This document shows, piece by piece, positions 26,901 through 33,886 of a stretch of 64,000 nucleotides of DNA. This DNA is from Haloimpatiens massiliensis (GTDB lineage: Bacteria; Bacillota; Clostridia; Clostridiales; Clostridiaceae), in NCBI RefSeq assembly GCF_900184255.1, contig NZ_LT854636.1:372680-436679 (forward strand), given 5' to 3'. Under the pieces are notes generated by a model, which saw only the letters and a list, made by a program, of their open reading frames with translations, did no database searches and was not told the origin of the DNA. Made by a program: the position numbers and the translations under genes. The number at the start of each line of letters is the position of its first letter. Position 1 is the stretch's first letter.

Positions 26901-27729
26901 TATTAAACTTGTATCTTCCAACCTTAGACAAATCATATCTTTTAGCATCAAAAAATAACGAATCAATAAGAGATATTGCACTCTCTACTGTTGGTGGTTC
27001 TCCTGGTCTTAATCTCTTATATATTTCTAATAAAGCTTCCTCGGTATTTTTTGTATTGTCCTTTTCTATAGTTGCTTTTAATCTTTCTTCTTCTCCAAAG
27101 AAATCAGTTAATTGTATATCTGATCCGCAACCCATTGCTCTTGCAAGAATTGATATAGGTAATTTTCTAGTTTTGTCAATTCTTACATATATTACATCGT
27201 TAGAGTCAGTTTCATACTCTAACCATGCACCTCTGTTTGGTATAACTGTTGAAGAAAATAATTTTTTTCCAGTCTTATCCAACGATAGAGCATAATATAC
27301 CCCTGGAGATCTAACTAATTGGCTTACAATTACTCTTTCGGCACCATTTATTACAAAAGTACCCTGTTCCGTCATTAAAGGGAAGTCTCCCATGAAAACT
27401 TCCTGCTCTTTTATCTCTCCTGTTTCCTTGTTAAGTAATCTTATCTTAACTTTTAACGGTGCTGAATATGTGGTATCTCTTTCTTTACATTCTTCCACGT
27501 AATACTTGATGTTATCAATGTCTAGCTTATAACCTACGAATTCTAGAACAAGATTTCCTGTGTAGTCCTGAATAGGATTTATATCGTCAAATACCTCTTG
27601 AAGTCCTTCTTCTAAGAACCAATTGTAGGAATCTAACTGAATTTCAATTAGATTTGGCATTTTTGCCGTTTCCTTAACTTTTGAAAAGCTCATTCTTGTT
27701 CTCTTACCAACCTGGATAGGATGTACCAT
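23998..27729 (-). CDS. rpoB: DNA-directed RNA polymerase subunit beta
   Basis: 1243 residues from the ATG at [17 protein letters not shown]; an in-frame TTG one codon earlier is less likely. The rifampicin region near residue 490 ([20 protein letters not shown]) is wild type for known resistance positions. [27 protein letters not shown] and the C-terminal [19 protein letters not shown] are intact. The last 84 residues form an acidic tail with 39 Asp/Glu. A consensus promoter and a roughly 150-nt untranslated leader precede it. Confidence 0.98.
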   Translation of the reverse strand: [1243 protein letters not shown]

Positions 27730-27886
27730 CAAATTTCACCCCTTGTATATACTAAAATAACCATAAACACCAACATTATTAGTAATTAGTGTAAATGGAT
27801 TAAAACATTACCATCTAGTTATTATAACCATTTTGTATAAAAAAATACAATTTTTCATTTTTCGATAATTATCAATGCATTTAGTT

Positions 27887-27915
27887 ATATTATCACAAAT
27901 GGACCTTCATGTCAA
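27887..27915 (-). promoter_or_regulatory. Promoter of rpoB-rpoC
   Basis: TTGACA, 17-bp spacer, TAATAT on the minus strand, between the rplL terminator and rpoB. It gives RNA polymerase genes their own start independent of the upstream ribosomal protein genes and leaves a leader of about 150 nt before rpoB. Confidence 0.85.
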
Positions 27916-27950
27916 TATATTTTTTTGAAAAGAATGGAATATTGAGAATA

Positions 27951-27980
27951 AAAAAAGGCACTCATAAAAGTGCCTTTTTT
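27951..27980 (-). terminator. Terminator after rplL
   Basis: Hairpin AAAAAAGGCACT with complementary AGTGCCTTTTTT and a short loop, 9 bp after the rplL stop. On the minus strand it ends in a run of seven U. Intrinsic terminator (or attenuator) of the rplJ-rplL unit, separating it from rpoB. Confidence 0.85.
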
Positions 27981-27989
27981 ATAGAAATA

Positions 27990-28358
27990 TTATTTTATTT
28001 CAACTGATGCTCCAACTTCTTCTAATTTAGCTTTCATAGCTTCTGCATCTTCTTTAGATACGCCTTCTTTTAATGTCTTAGGAGCTCCGTCTACTATTTC
28101 TTTAGCTTCTTTTAATCCAAGACCAGTTATTTCTCTAACAGCTTTGATAACTTTGATCTTTTGTCCACCAGCACTAGCTAATACAACTTCGAATTCAGTT
28201 TTTTCTTCAGCTGCTCCAGCTGCTGCTCCAGCTGCTCCAGCAACTGCTACAGGTGCTGCTGCACTTACTCCGAATTCTTCTTCACATGCTTTTACTAATT
28301 CATTTAATTCTAAAACAGACATTTCTTTTATAGCTTGAATTATATCTTCTCTTGTCAT
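27990..28358 (-). CDS. rplL: 50S ribosomal protein L7/L12 (bL12)
   Basis: Stalk protein present in several copies per ribosome, recruiting GTPase factors. 122 residues: N-terminal dimerisation helix hairpin, alanine-rich hinge (AAPVAVAGAAGAAAGAAEEK, about residues 34-53), and the C-terminal domain with IKVIKAVREITGLGLKEAKE. A strong terminator follows directly, consistent with a separate rplJL message. Confidence 0.98.
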   Translation of the reverse strand: MTREDIIQAIKEMSVLELNELVKACEEEFGVSAAAPVAVAGAAGAAAGAAEEKTEFEVVLASAGGQKIKVIKAVREITGLGLKEAKEIVDGAPKTLKEGVSKEDAEAMKAKLEEVGASVEIK

Positions 28359-28389
28359 TTAAAATGCACCTCCAAATTTTCTTAATTTA

Positions 28390-28890
28390 TTATTCTTGTT
28401 CAGATTCTTGTTTTTCCTTTACAGCATTTAGTAAGTAAACAAGATTTGATAATGGAGCTTTGAAGCTTCCAAGAAGTTTTGCAAGTAAAACTTCTTTTGG
28501 TGGTATTGATGCAAGCTCTTTAACTTTAGCTTCATCAAATATTTCACCTTGAACTATTCCTGCTTTAAGTTCCAATTTTTTATGGTCCTTAGCAAAATCA
28601 TTCAATACTCTTGCTGGAGCAGTTGGATCTTCATATCCAAAAGCTATTGAAAGTGGTCCATTTAGGTATTCAACTATTCCTTCATGTCCTAATTCTTTCG
28701 CAGCCAAAGTTACTAATGTGTTTTTATAAACTTTATATTCAACACCAGCTTCTCTTAATCTTTTTCTTAGTTCAGTATCTTCCTCAACTGTCAAACCTTG
28801 ATATTTAGCAAGGATTATTCCTTGAGCTTTTTCTAATTTTCCCTTAATTTCCTGAACTTTTTCTTCTTTTAATTGTCTATTCTTGCTCAC
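28390..28890 (-). CDS. rplJ: 50S ribosomal protein L10 (uL10)
   Basis: Stalk base protein that carries L7/L12 dimers. From the GTG at MSKNRQLKEEKVQEIKG the protein has 166 residues; AGGAGG is eight bases upstream. An in-frame GTG three codons earlier overlaps that site. The VEYKVYKNTLVTLAAKELG segment is typical. Expression is expected to be autoregulated by L10-L12 through the leader just upstream. Confidence 0.97.
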   Translation of the reverse strand: MSKNRQLKEEKVQEIKGKLEKAQGIILAKYQGLTVEEDTELRKRLREAGVEYKVYKNTLVTLAAKELGHEGIVEYLNGPLSIAFGYEDPTAPARVLNDFAKDHKKLELKAGIVQGEIFDEAKVKELASIPPKEVLLAKLLGSFKAPLSNLVYLLNAVKEKQESEQE

Positions 28891-28931
28891 AGAGTCCACC
28901 TCCTTACAGTATAGAACTGTGTATAAAAATT

Positions 28932-29030
28932 AAAGCCTCTCCGCAGACGCGAAGAGACCATATATTTCATATATTGGAATCCTCGGTAGGTTGTTAACCG
29001 TTATGCGTTCGTTGCACCTACTGTCTACGG
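28932..29030 (-). promoter_or_regulatory. L10 (rplJ) leader RNA
   Basis: RNA-sense sequence contains CCGTAGACAGTAGGTGC and TAACGGTTAACAACCTACCG, the conserved paired segments of the bacterial L10 leader, followed by the hairpin CTCTTCGC-GTCT-GCGGAGAG and a U-rich run. In this family the L10-(L12) complex binds the leader and represses rplJL. The terminal hairpin plus U run could provide transcriptional attenuation. Confidence 0.9.
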
Positions 29031-29062
29031 AATTATTACTTATTCACTTTTAAGACTTTATG

Positions 29063-29091
29063 ATTATATCATCAATTTAAATTTATGTCAA
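29063..29091 (-). promoter_or_regulatory. Promoter of rplJ-rplL
   Basis: Perfect sigma-A consensus on the minus strand: TTGACA, 17-bp spacer, TATAAT, beginning 4 bp past the rplA stop. It feeds the L10 leader, making rplJL separable from the rplKA transcript. Confidence 0.92.
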
Positions 29092-29094
29092 TAA

Positions 29095-29793
29095 TTAATC
29101 TAGTGCTTTAGCTGGATTAATTTTTACTCCTGGTCCCATTGTGCTTGATACAGAAATTGACTTAATATATTGTCCTTTAAGAGCTGCTGGTTTAGCTTTT
29201 ATTATAGCTTCCATTAAAGCACGTAAGTTTTCTGATAATTTTTCAACACCAAATGAAGACTTTCCTACTGGAACGTGGATTATAGCAGTTTTATCAACTC
29301 TATACTCAACTTTACCAGCTTTTATTTCGTTTATAGCTTTAGCTACATCAAATGTTACTGTGCCTGATTTTGGGTTTGGCATTAATCCCTTAGGTCCAAG
29401 AATTCTACCTAATCTACCAACAACACCCATCATATCTGGAGTTGCAACAACTACATCAAAATCAAACCAGTTTTCGCTTTGTATTTTTTGAGCTAATTCC
29501 TCAGCTCCTACATATTCTGCTCCAGCTGCTTCTGCTTCTTTAGCTTTGTCACCTTTTGCAAAAACTAAAACCTTAACAGTTTTACCTGTTCCGTGTGGAA
29601 GCACTACTGCTCCTCTAACTTGTTGATCTGCATGTCTTGGGTCTACTCCAAGTCTTACAGCTAACTCTACTGTTTCATCAAATTTAGCTTTTGAAGTTTT
29701 AACAGTTAAATCCAATGCTTCTCCAGCAGTGTATAGAGTATTTCTATCCACTAGTTTTGAACTTTCTTGGTATTTCTTACCTACTTTTGCCAT
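29095..29793 (-). CDS. rplA: 50S ribosomal protein L1 (uL1)
   Basis: 232-residue protein of the mobile L1 stalk that helps release E-site tRNA. MAKVGKKYQESSKLVDRNTL, GRILGPKGLMPNPKSGTVTF and the KAKPAALKGQYIKSISVSST end are diagnostic. In E. coli L1 represses the rplKA message. It follows rplK by 63 bp. Confidence 0.98.
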   Translation of the reverse strand: MAKVGKKYQESSKLVDRNTLYTAGEALDLTVKTSKAKFDETVELAVRLGVDPRHADQQVRGAVVLPHGTGKTVKVLVFAKGDKAKEAEAAGAEYVGAEELAQKIQSENWFDFDVVVATPDMMGVVGRLGRILGPKGLMPNPKSGTVTFDVAKAINEIKAGKVEYRVDKTAIIHVPVGKSSFGVEKLSENLRALMEAIIKAKPAALKGQYIKSISVSSTMGPGVKINPAKALD

Positions 29794-29856
29794 CTTTATT
29801 CCTCCTTTGTGGTTTTAACGGTTTTACCTCCCACCTTAATTAGAAAAATAATTAAA

Positions 29857-30282
29857 TTACTCTTCTATTGTTATGCCCATACTTCTTGCAGTACCTTCAA
29901 CCATTCTCATAGCTGCTTCAACTGATCCTGCATTTAAGTCTGGCATTTTAACTTCAGCAATTTCTCTTACTTGAGCCTTAGTTACTTTAGCAACTTTCTT
30001 TTTGTTAGGCTCTCCAGAACCGCTTTCTACTCCTGCAGCTTTCTTTAATAATACTGCTGCTGGTGGAGTTTTAAGAATAAAACTGAAAGATCTGTCTTGA
30101 TATACAGTTATAACAACTGGTATTATCATTCCTGCTTGATTTGCAGTTTTAGCGTTAAATTCTTTACAGAATCCCATTATATTAACACCGTGTTGTCCTA
30201 GTGCTGGTCCAACTGGTGGTGCTGGGCTCGCCTTACCTGCAGGAAGTTGAAGTTTTATTAATCCCATTACTTTTTTAGCCAT
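29857..30282 (-). CDS. rplK: 50S ribosomal protein L11 (uL11)
   Basis: 141-residue protein of the GTPase-associated centre, binding 23S rRNA helix 43/44 and needed for the stringent response and thiostrepton sensitivity. The proline-rich N-terminal region KLQLPAGKASPAPPVGPALG and C-terminal RNA-binding domain are complete. It follows nusG by 70 bp. Confidence 0.98.
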   Translation of the reverse strand: MAKKVMGLIKLQLPAGKASPAPPVGPALGQHGVNIMGFCKEFNAKTANQAGMIIPVVITVYQDRSFSFILKTPPAAVLLKKAAGVESGSGEPNKKKVAKVTKAQVREIAEVKMPDLNAGSVEAAMRMVEGTARSMGITIEE

Positions 30283-30352
30283 GAATTGACACCTCCTATA
30301 ATGTGGTGATACGGATAAAATCCTCCCACTTATTCAACTTCATCTGTAAGTG

Positions 30353-30874
30353 TTAATCAATTTTTTTTATTTGATTAAATTCAAGTTCAGCAAGTATTTC
30401 CCTGCCAAACATATTAACTAATCCTTTTACTGTACCTTTTTCTATATTTATTTCTTGGATTGAAGCTACAAACTCTTCCAGTGGTCCTGATACAACTTTT
30501 ACGCTCTCGCCAATTTCTAAGTCAATATCCACCGGCTTATCTTTTATTCCCATTGTTCGTATCTCTTCTTCAGTAAGAGGCACCGGCTTTGATCCTGGGC
30601 CTACAAACCCTGTAACTCCTCTAGTATTTCTTACAACATACCAAGATTCGTCACTCATTATCATTTTAATCAATACATATCCTGGGAATATTTTCTTTAA
30701 AGTAACTTTTTTCTTTCCATCTTTTTCTTCAACTTGTTCCTCCATAGGAACTTGTATATCAAGTATTAAATTTTCTAAATTTCTATTTCCTATTGTTTTT
30801 TCTAAATTCACTTTTACTTTATTTTCATATCCTGAATATGTATGAACTACATACCATTTAGCTTCTTCTGGCAT
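30353..30874 (-). CDS. nusG: Transcription termination/antitermination factor NusG
   Basis: 173 residues: NGN domain (AKWYVVHTYSGYENKVKVNL, then FPGYVLIKM) binding RNA polymerase, and a C-terminal KOW domain (VVSGPLEEFVASIQEI) that binds S10 or Rho. The ATG is fixed by an in-frame stop two codons upstream. No Shine-Dalgarno stands at normal distance: AGGAGG is 31 nt away, with a hairpin between them that reduces the effective spacing to about 6 nt. Confidence 0.98.
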   Translation of the reverse strand: MPEEAKWYVVHTYSGYENKVKVNLEKTIGNRNLENLILDIQVPMEEQVEEKDGKKKVTLKKIFPGYVLIKMIMSDESWYVVRNTRGVTGFVGPGSKPVPLTEEEIRTMGIKDKPVDIDLEIGESVKVVSGPLEEFVASIQEINIEKGTVKGLVNMFGREILAELEFNQIKKID

Positions 30875-30879
30875 AATTC

Positions 30880-30904
30880 AAGGGTTCGGTGTAACCTAAC
30901 CCCT
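30880..30904 (-). promoter_or_regulatory. nusG: Hairpin between the nusG ribosome-binding site and start codon
   Basis: In the RNA sense GGGTT pairs with AACCC, extended by a G-U and an A-U pair outside and GGT/ACC inside, closing a small loop. It fills almost all of the 31 nt separating AGGAGG from the nusG ATG. Folding leaves about 6 nt, a normal initiation spacing, so nusG translation should depend on this hairpin. Confidence 0.6.
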
Positions 30905-30916
30905 ACCTCCTTTTTT

Positions 30917-31147
30917 TTACTTATTTAAAAACACCAAATTAAAGAGGCTGGCAAAACCTTTATCCATTAAGCCTGTAATTGCTACAAATATAGCACAAAA
31001 TACTAATACTGCTATAGTTGACTTCTTAATATCTTCTTTTGTTGGCCAAGTAAATCTTTTAAATTCAGCTTTCAAACCTTTAAAAAAGCCTATTATCCCT
31101 CTGTCAGTTATATGAGATTTATCTTTCATTTCTACATTACTAGCCAT
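30917..31147 (-). CDS. secE: Protein translocase subunit SecE
   Basis: 76-residue single-span membrane protein clamping SecY. The amphipathic segment FKGLKAEFKRFTWPTKEDIK (residues about 24-43) precedes one transmembrane helix (STIAVLVFCAIFVAITGLM). I chose the ATG at MASNVEMKDKSH because AAAGGATG lies eight bases upstream; an upstream in-frame start would overlap the end of rpmG. It lies between rpmG and nusG. Confidence 0.96.
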   Translation of the reverse strand: MASNVEMKDKSHITDRGIIGFFKGLKAEFKRFTWPTKEDIKKSTIAVLVFCAIFVAITGLMDKGFASLFNLVFLNK

Positions 31148-31173
31148 TAATTTCACATCCTTTTTGCAATACA

Positions 31174-31323
31174 CTATTTTGTTTCTTTATGAAGTGTATG
31201 CTTATGGCAGAATTTACAATATTTTTGCATTTCAACTCTGTCAGGGTTGTTTTTCTTGTTTTTCATTGTATTATAATTTCTTTGTTTGCACTCTGTGCAA
31301 GCTAAAGTTACTTTAACTCTCAT
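31174..31323 (-). CDS. rpmG: 50S ribosomal protein L33 (bL33), zinc form
   Basis: 49-residue protein read directly: it begins MRVKVTLACTECKQRNYNTM and ends KHTLHKETK. Cys9, Cys12, Cys36 and Cys39 form a zinc ribbon (C+ type). CGGGAGGTGGAAATA precedes the ATG. It is the first gene of rpmG-secE-nusG-rplK-rplA and lies about 180 nt downstream of the promoter. Confidence 0.96.
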   Translation of the reverse strand: MRVKVTLACTECKQRNYNTMKNKKNNPDRVEMQKYCKFCHKHTLHKETK

Positions 31324-31503
31324 TATTTCCACCTCCCGATTTACGTATATAGCTAAACGTAAAACGCTTAATCTTAGTTGTAAAACAATAACATATCAAG
31401 CATTAGAGTTAACACAATACTTTAAATAATGTACTTTTAATGTACTTTAAAAACATATTATTTCTAGCATACATAAACGTATTTTACTATAAAATTAAGG
31501 TAC
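31324..31503 (-). other. Long AT-rich leader before rpmG
   Basis: About 180 nt of untranslated RNA are implied between the promoter and rpmG. It contains a short direct repeat (AAAGTACATTA twice, adjacent) but no hairpin or family motif that I recognise. Confidence 0.4.
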
Positions 31504-31509
31504 TTAGTT

Positions 31510-31538
31510 AATTTATCACAACTTAGCCTTTATGTCAA
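31510..31538 (-). promoter_or_regulatory. Promoter of rpmG-secE-nusG-rplK-rplA
   Basis: TTGACA, 17-bp spacer, TAAATT on the minus strand. The spacer resembles that of the rpoB promoter (both contain AGG and end GTGA before the -10), suggesting similar strength or regulation. Confidence 0.8.
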
Positions 31539-31640
31539 CATAAGTTATGTTTTAAAGTATTTGCATTTTTAACAATTTTATAATACATTAACTAAATTTG
31601 ATAATTTTATACTAAACTATAATAATTATATCATTATAAA

Positions 31641-31664
31641 GGACTAGGTCTAGAAACCTAGTCC
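31641..31664 (-). terminator. Terminator after tuf copy 2
   Basis: A 9-bp perfect stem GGACTAGGT/ACCTAGTCC with a 6-nt loop, 20 bp after the tuf stop, followed by TTTATAA in the minus sense. It closes the tRNA-Gly/tRNA-Thr/tuf unit before the rpmG promoter. Confidence 0.75.
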
Positions 31665-31683
31665 CAATGTTGACTCTTTAGTA

Positions 31684-32877
31684 TTATTCAACTATAGTAG
31701 TAACAACTCCTGAACCTACAGTTCTTCCGCCTTCTCTTATAGCGAATCTTAATCCTTCTTCCATAGCTACTTGAGTTATTAATTCAACATTCATGTCGAT
31801 GTGGTCTCCTGGCATAACCATTTCTGTTCCTTCTGGTAATGCGATTGAACCTGTTACGTCTGTTGTTCTGAAGTAGAATTGTGGTCTGTATCCATTAAAG
31901 AATGGTGTATGTCTTCCACCTTCTTCTTTCTTTAATACGTACACTTGACCTACAAATTTCTTGTGTGGGTGTACTGTATTTGGTTTTGCTAATACTTGAC
32001 CTCTTTCGATGTCTGCTCTTTGGATACCTCTTAATAATGCTCCTATGTTATCTCCAGCCATTGCTTCGTCTAGTAACTTTCTGAACATTTCTACTCCTGT
32101 TACTACTACTTTTCTCTTTTCTTCACTTAGTCCAACGATTTCTACTTCGTCTCCTACGTGTAATACTCCTCTTTCTACTCTTCCTGTTGCAACTGTTCCT
32201 CTTCCTGTTATTGTGAATACATCTTCTACTGGCATTAAGAACTCTTTGTCTGTTGCTCTTTCTGGTGTTGGTATATATTCATCTACTGCTGCCATTAATT
32301 CATAGATGCATGCTGTTTTTCCTTCATCGTCTGAGTTTTGTAATGCTTCTAATGCTGATCCTGTTATTACTGGACATCCGTCTCCGTCAAATCCATATTC
32401 ACTTAGTAATTCTCTTACTTCCATTTCTACTAGTTCTAATAATTCTGGATCGTCTACCATGTCTGCTTTGTTTAAGAATACTACTATGTGGTTAACTCCA
32501 ACTCTTGATGCTAGTAGTATATGTTCTCTTGTTTGTGGCATTGGACCATCTGCTGCACTTACTACTAGGATTGCTCCATCCATTTGTGCTGCTCCTGTTA
32601 TCATGTTCTTTACATAGTCAGCGTGGCCTGGGCAGTCTACGTGTGCGTAGTGTCTGTTGTCTGTTTCATATTCTACGTGTGATGTATTGATTGTGATTCC
32701 TCTTTCTTTTTCTTCTGGTGCCTTGTCTATTTCGTCATATTTTGTTGCTGCTGCTTTTCCTGTTTTTGATAATACTGTTGTAATTGCTGCTGTTAATGTT
32801 GTCTTACCGTGGTCTACGTGACCTATTGTTCCTATATTTACGTGTGGTTTACTTCTTTCAAATTTTGACTTTGACAT
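31684..32877 (-). CDS. tuf: Elongation factor Tu, copy 2
   Basis: Full-length 397-residue EF-Tu with every GTPase motif intact. It differs from copy 1 at three nucleotides, one giving Val in GVLHVGD; identity extends into the ribosome-binding site but not beyond. It is preceded by tRNA-Gly and tRNA-Thr on what appears to be one transcript and followed by a terminator. Placement just upstream of rpmG-secE-nusG matches the tufB position of E. coli. Confidence 0.98.
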   Translation of the reverse strand: MSKSKFERSKPHVNIGTIGHVDHGKTTLTAAITTVLSKTGKAAATKYDEIDKAPEEKERGITINTSHVEYETDNRHYAHVDCPGHADYVKNMITGAAQMDGAILVVSAADGPMPQTREHILLASRVGVNHIVVFLNKADMVDDPELLELVEMEVRELLSEYGFDGDGCPVITGSALEALQNSDDEGKTACIYELMAAVDEYIPTPERATDKEFLMPVEDVFTITGRGTVATGRVERGVLHVGDEVEIVGLSEEKRKVVVTGVEMFRKLLDEAMAGDNIGALLRGIQRADIERGQVLAKPNTVHPHKKFVGQVYVLKKEEGGRHTPFFNGYRPQFYFRTTDVTGSIALPEGTEMVMPGDHIDMNVELITQVAMEEGLRFAIREGGRTVGSGVVTTIVE

Positions 32878-32937
32878 TGTTCTTCCTCCTTACCTTATAA
32901 ATAAACTTGCCCTGGTGTGTTGTATAGTTTTGTAACC

Positions 32938-33013
32938 TGGAGCCCATAACCGGGATTGAACCGGTGACCTCTACCTTACCAAGGTAGCACTCTACCTACT
33001 GAGCTATATGGGC
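32938..33013 (-). tRNA. tRNA-Thr (anticodon GGT)
   Basis: 76-nt cloverleaf: acceptor GCCCATA/TATGGGC, anticodon stem CTACC/GGTAG around TTGGTAA (anticodon GGT), T arm CCGGTTCAATCCCGG. CCA is encoded. It lies 60 bp before tuf copy 2. Confidence 0.96.
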
Positions 33014-33026
33014 AATTTATATTAAG

Positions 33027-33099
33027 AGCGGGAAACGGGGCTCGAACCCGCGGCCACTAGCTTGGGAAGCTAGTGCTCTACCAACTGAGCTACTCCCGC
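33027..33099 (-). tRNA. tRNA-Gly (anticodon CCC)
   Basis: 73-nt cloverleaf: acceptor GCGGGAG/TTCCCGC, anticodon stem CTAGC/GCTAG around TTCCCAA (anticodon CCC), T arm GCGGGTTCGAGCCCCGT. The 3' CCA is not encoded (genome reads CTT), so it requires the CCA-adding enzyme, unlike its tRNA-Thr neighbour 13 bp downstream. Confidence 0.95.
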
Positions 33100-33132
33100 T
33101 AGTTTTTAAAATATTATTTATACCAATTATTA

Positions 33133-33161
33133 ATTTTACTATTGGAAATTTTCTTTGTCAA
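33133..33161 (-). promoter_or_regulatory. Promoter of tRNA-Gly/tRNA-Thr/tuf
   Basis: TTGACA, 17-bp spacer, TAAAAT on the minus strand, 10 bp downstream of the sigH stop. No terminator lies between sigH and this promoter, so sigH readthrough into the tRNAs is possible. Confidence 0.85.
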
Positions 33162-33170
33162 TATTTAATT

Positions 33171-33812
33171 TTACCTTTTACTAAGACATTTTTCTAATTT
33201 TCTTTTCACCCTTTGAAGAGCATTATCTATAGATTTAGCATGCCTATCTAAATCACAAGCTATTTCTTGATAAGATTTACCATCTAAATAGGACATTAAA
33301 ACTTCCATTTCAAGATCTGAAAGTATTTGACCTATCTCGGTTTCAATATGATTAACCTCTTCTTTACTTATAACTAACTCTTCAGGATCTGTAACTTTTA
33401 TTCCAGATAATATATCTAATAGCGTTCTATCAGATTCCTCATCATATATTGGCTTATTTAAAGATATATACGTATTTAAAGGTATATGTTTTTGTCTTGT
33501 GGCTGTCTTAATAGCTGTGATTATTTGTCTAGTTACACATAATTCTGCAAAAGCTTTAAAAGAAGAAAGCTTATCTGGCTTAAAATCTCTAATAGCTTTG
33601 TAAAATCCAATCATTCCCTCTTGATAAATATCTTCTTTATCTGCACCAATGAGAAAATATGATTTAGATTTAGCTTTAACAAAATTTTTATATTTATTTA
33701 TTAAATATTCTTGAGCCATACTATCCCCTTGTTTAGCTTCCATAACAATCTCTTCATCTAACTTATTTTCAAATGAAGAATTAGATTGCTGAATCTCTGG
33801 CATTTTATTCAC
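33171..33812 (-). CDS. sigH: RNA polymerase sigma-H factor
   Basis: Sigma-70-family factor of 213 residues that in Bacillus and Clostridium drives early sporulation genes. Region 2 is visible as YKNFVKAKSKSYFLIGADKEDIYQEGMIGFYKAIRDF; written shorter, DIYQEGMIGFYKAIRDF is its core. Region 4 is the helix-turn-helix SYQEIACDLDRHAKSIDNAL. GTG was chosen (VNKMPEIQQ) because GGAGGGG is 6 nt upstream; the ATG three codons later is an alternative. Last gene of cysS-mrnC-thyX-rlmB-yacP-sigH, as in Bacillus. Confidence 0.93.
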   Translation of the reverse strand: MNKMPEIQQSNSSFENKLDEEIVMEAKQGDSMAQEYLINKYKNFVKAKSKSYFLIGADKEDIYQEGMIGFYKAIRDFKPDKLSSFKAFAELCVTRQIITAIKTATRQKHIPLNTYISLNKPIYDEESDRTLLDILSGIKVTDPEELVISKEEVNHIETEIGQILSDLEMEVLMSYLDGKSYQEIACDLDRHAKSIDNALQRVKRKLEKCLSKR

Positions 33813-33886
33813 CCAAATCCCCTCCAAGCCAAATATACACCACACTCATCATTATACATTAAGGCTTTTTCTATAGTCAAGTAATT

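Noticed and set aside
26747..27295. A 182-residue open frame antisense to rpoB
   Set aside because: Hydrophobic, serine-rich translation typical of an antisense shadow; no initiation signal and rpoB is intact.
31403..31420. Shared GTTAACACAATA between the rpmG leader and the palindromic element after clpC
   Set aside because: Only about 12 bp in AT-rich DNA, without the rest of the element; likely chance.
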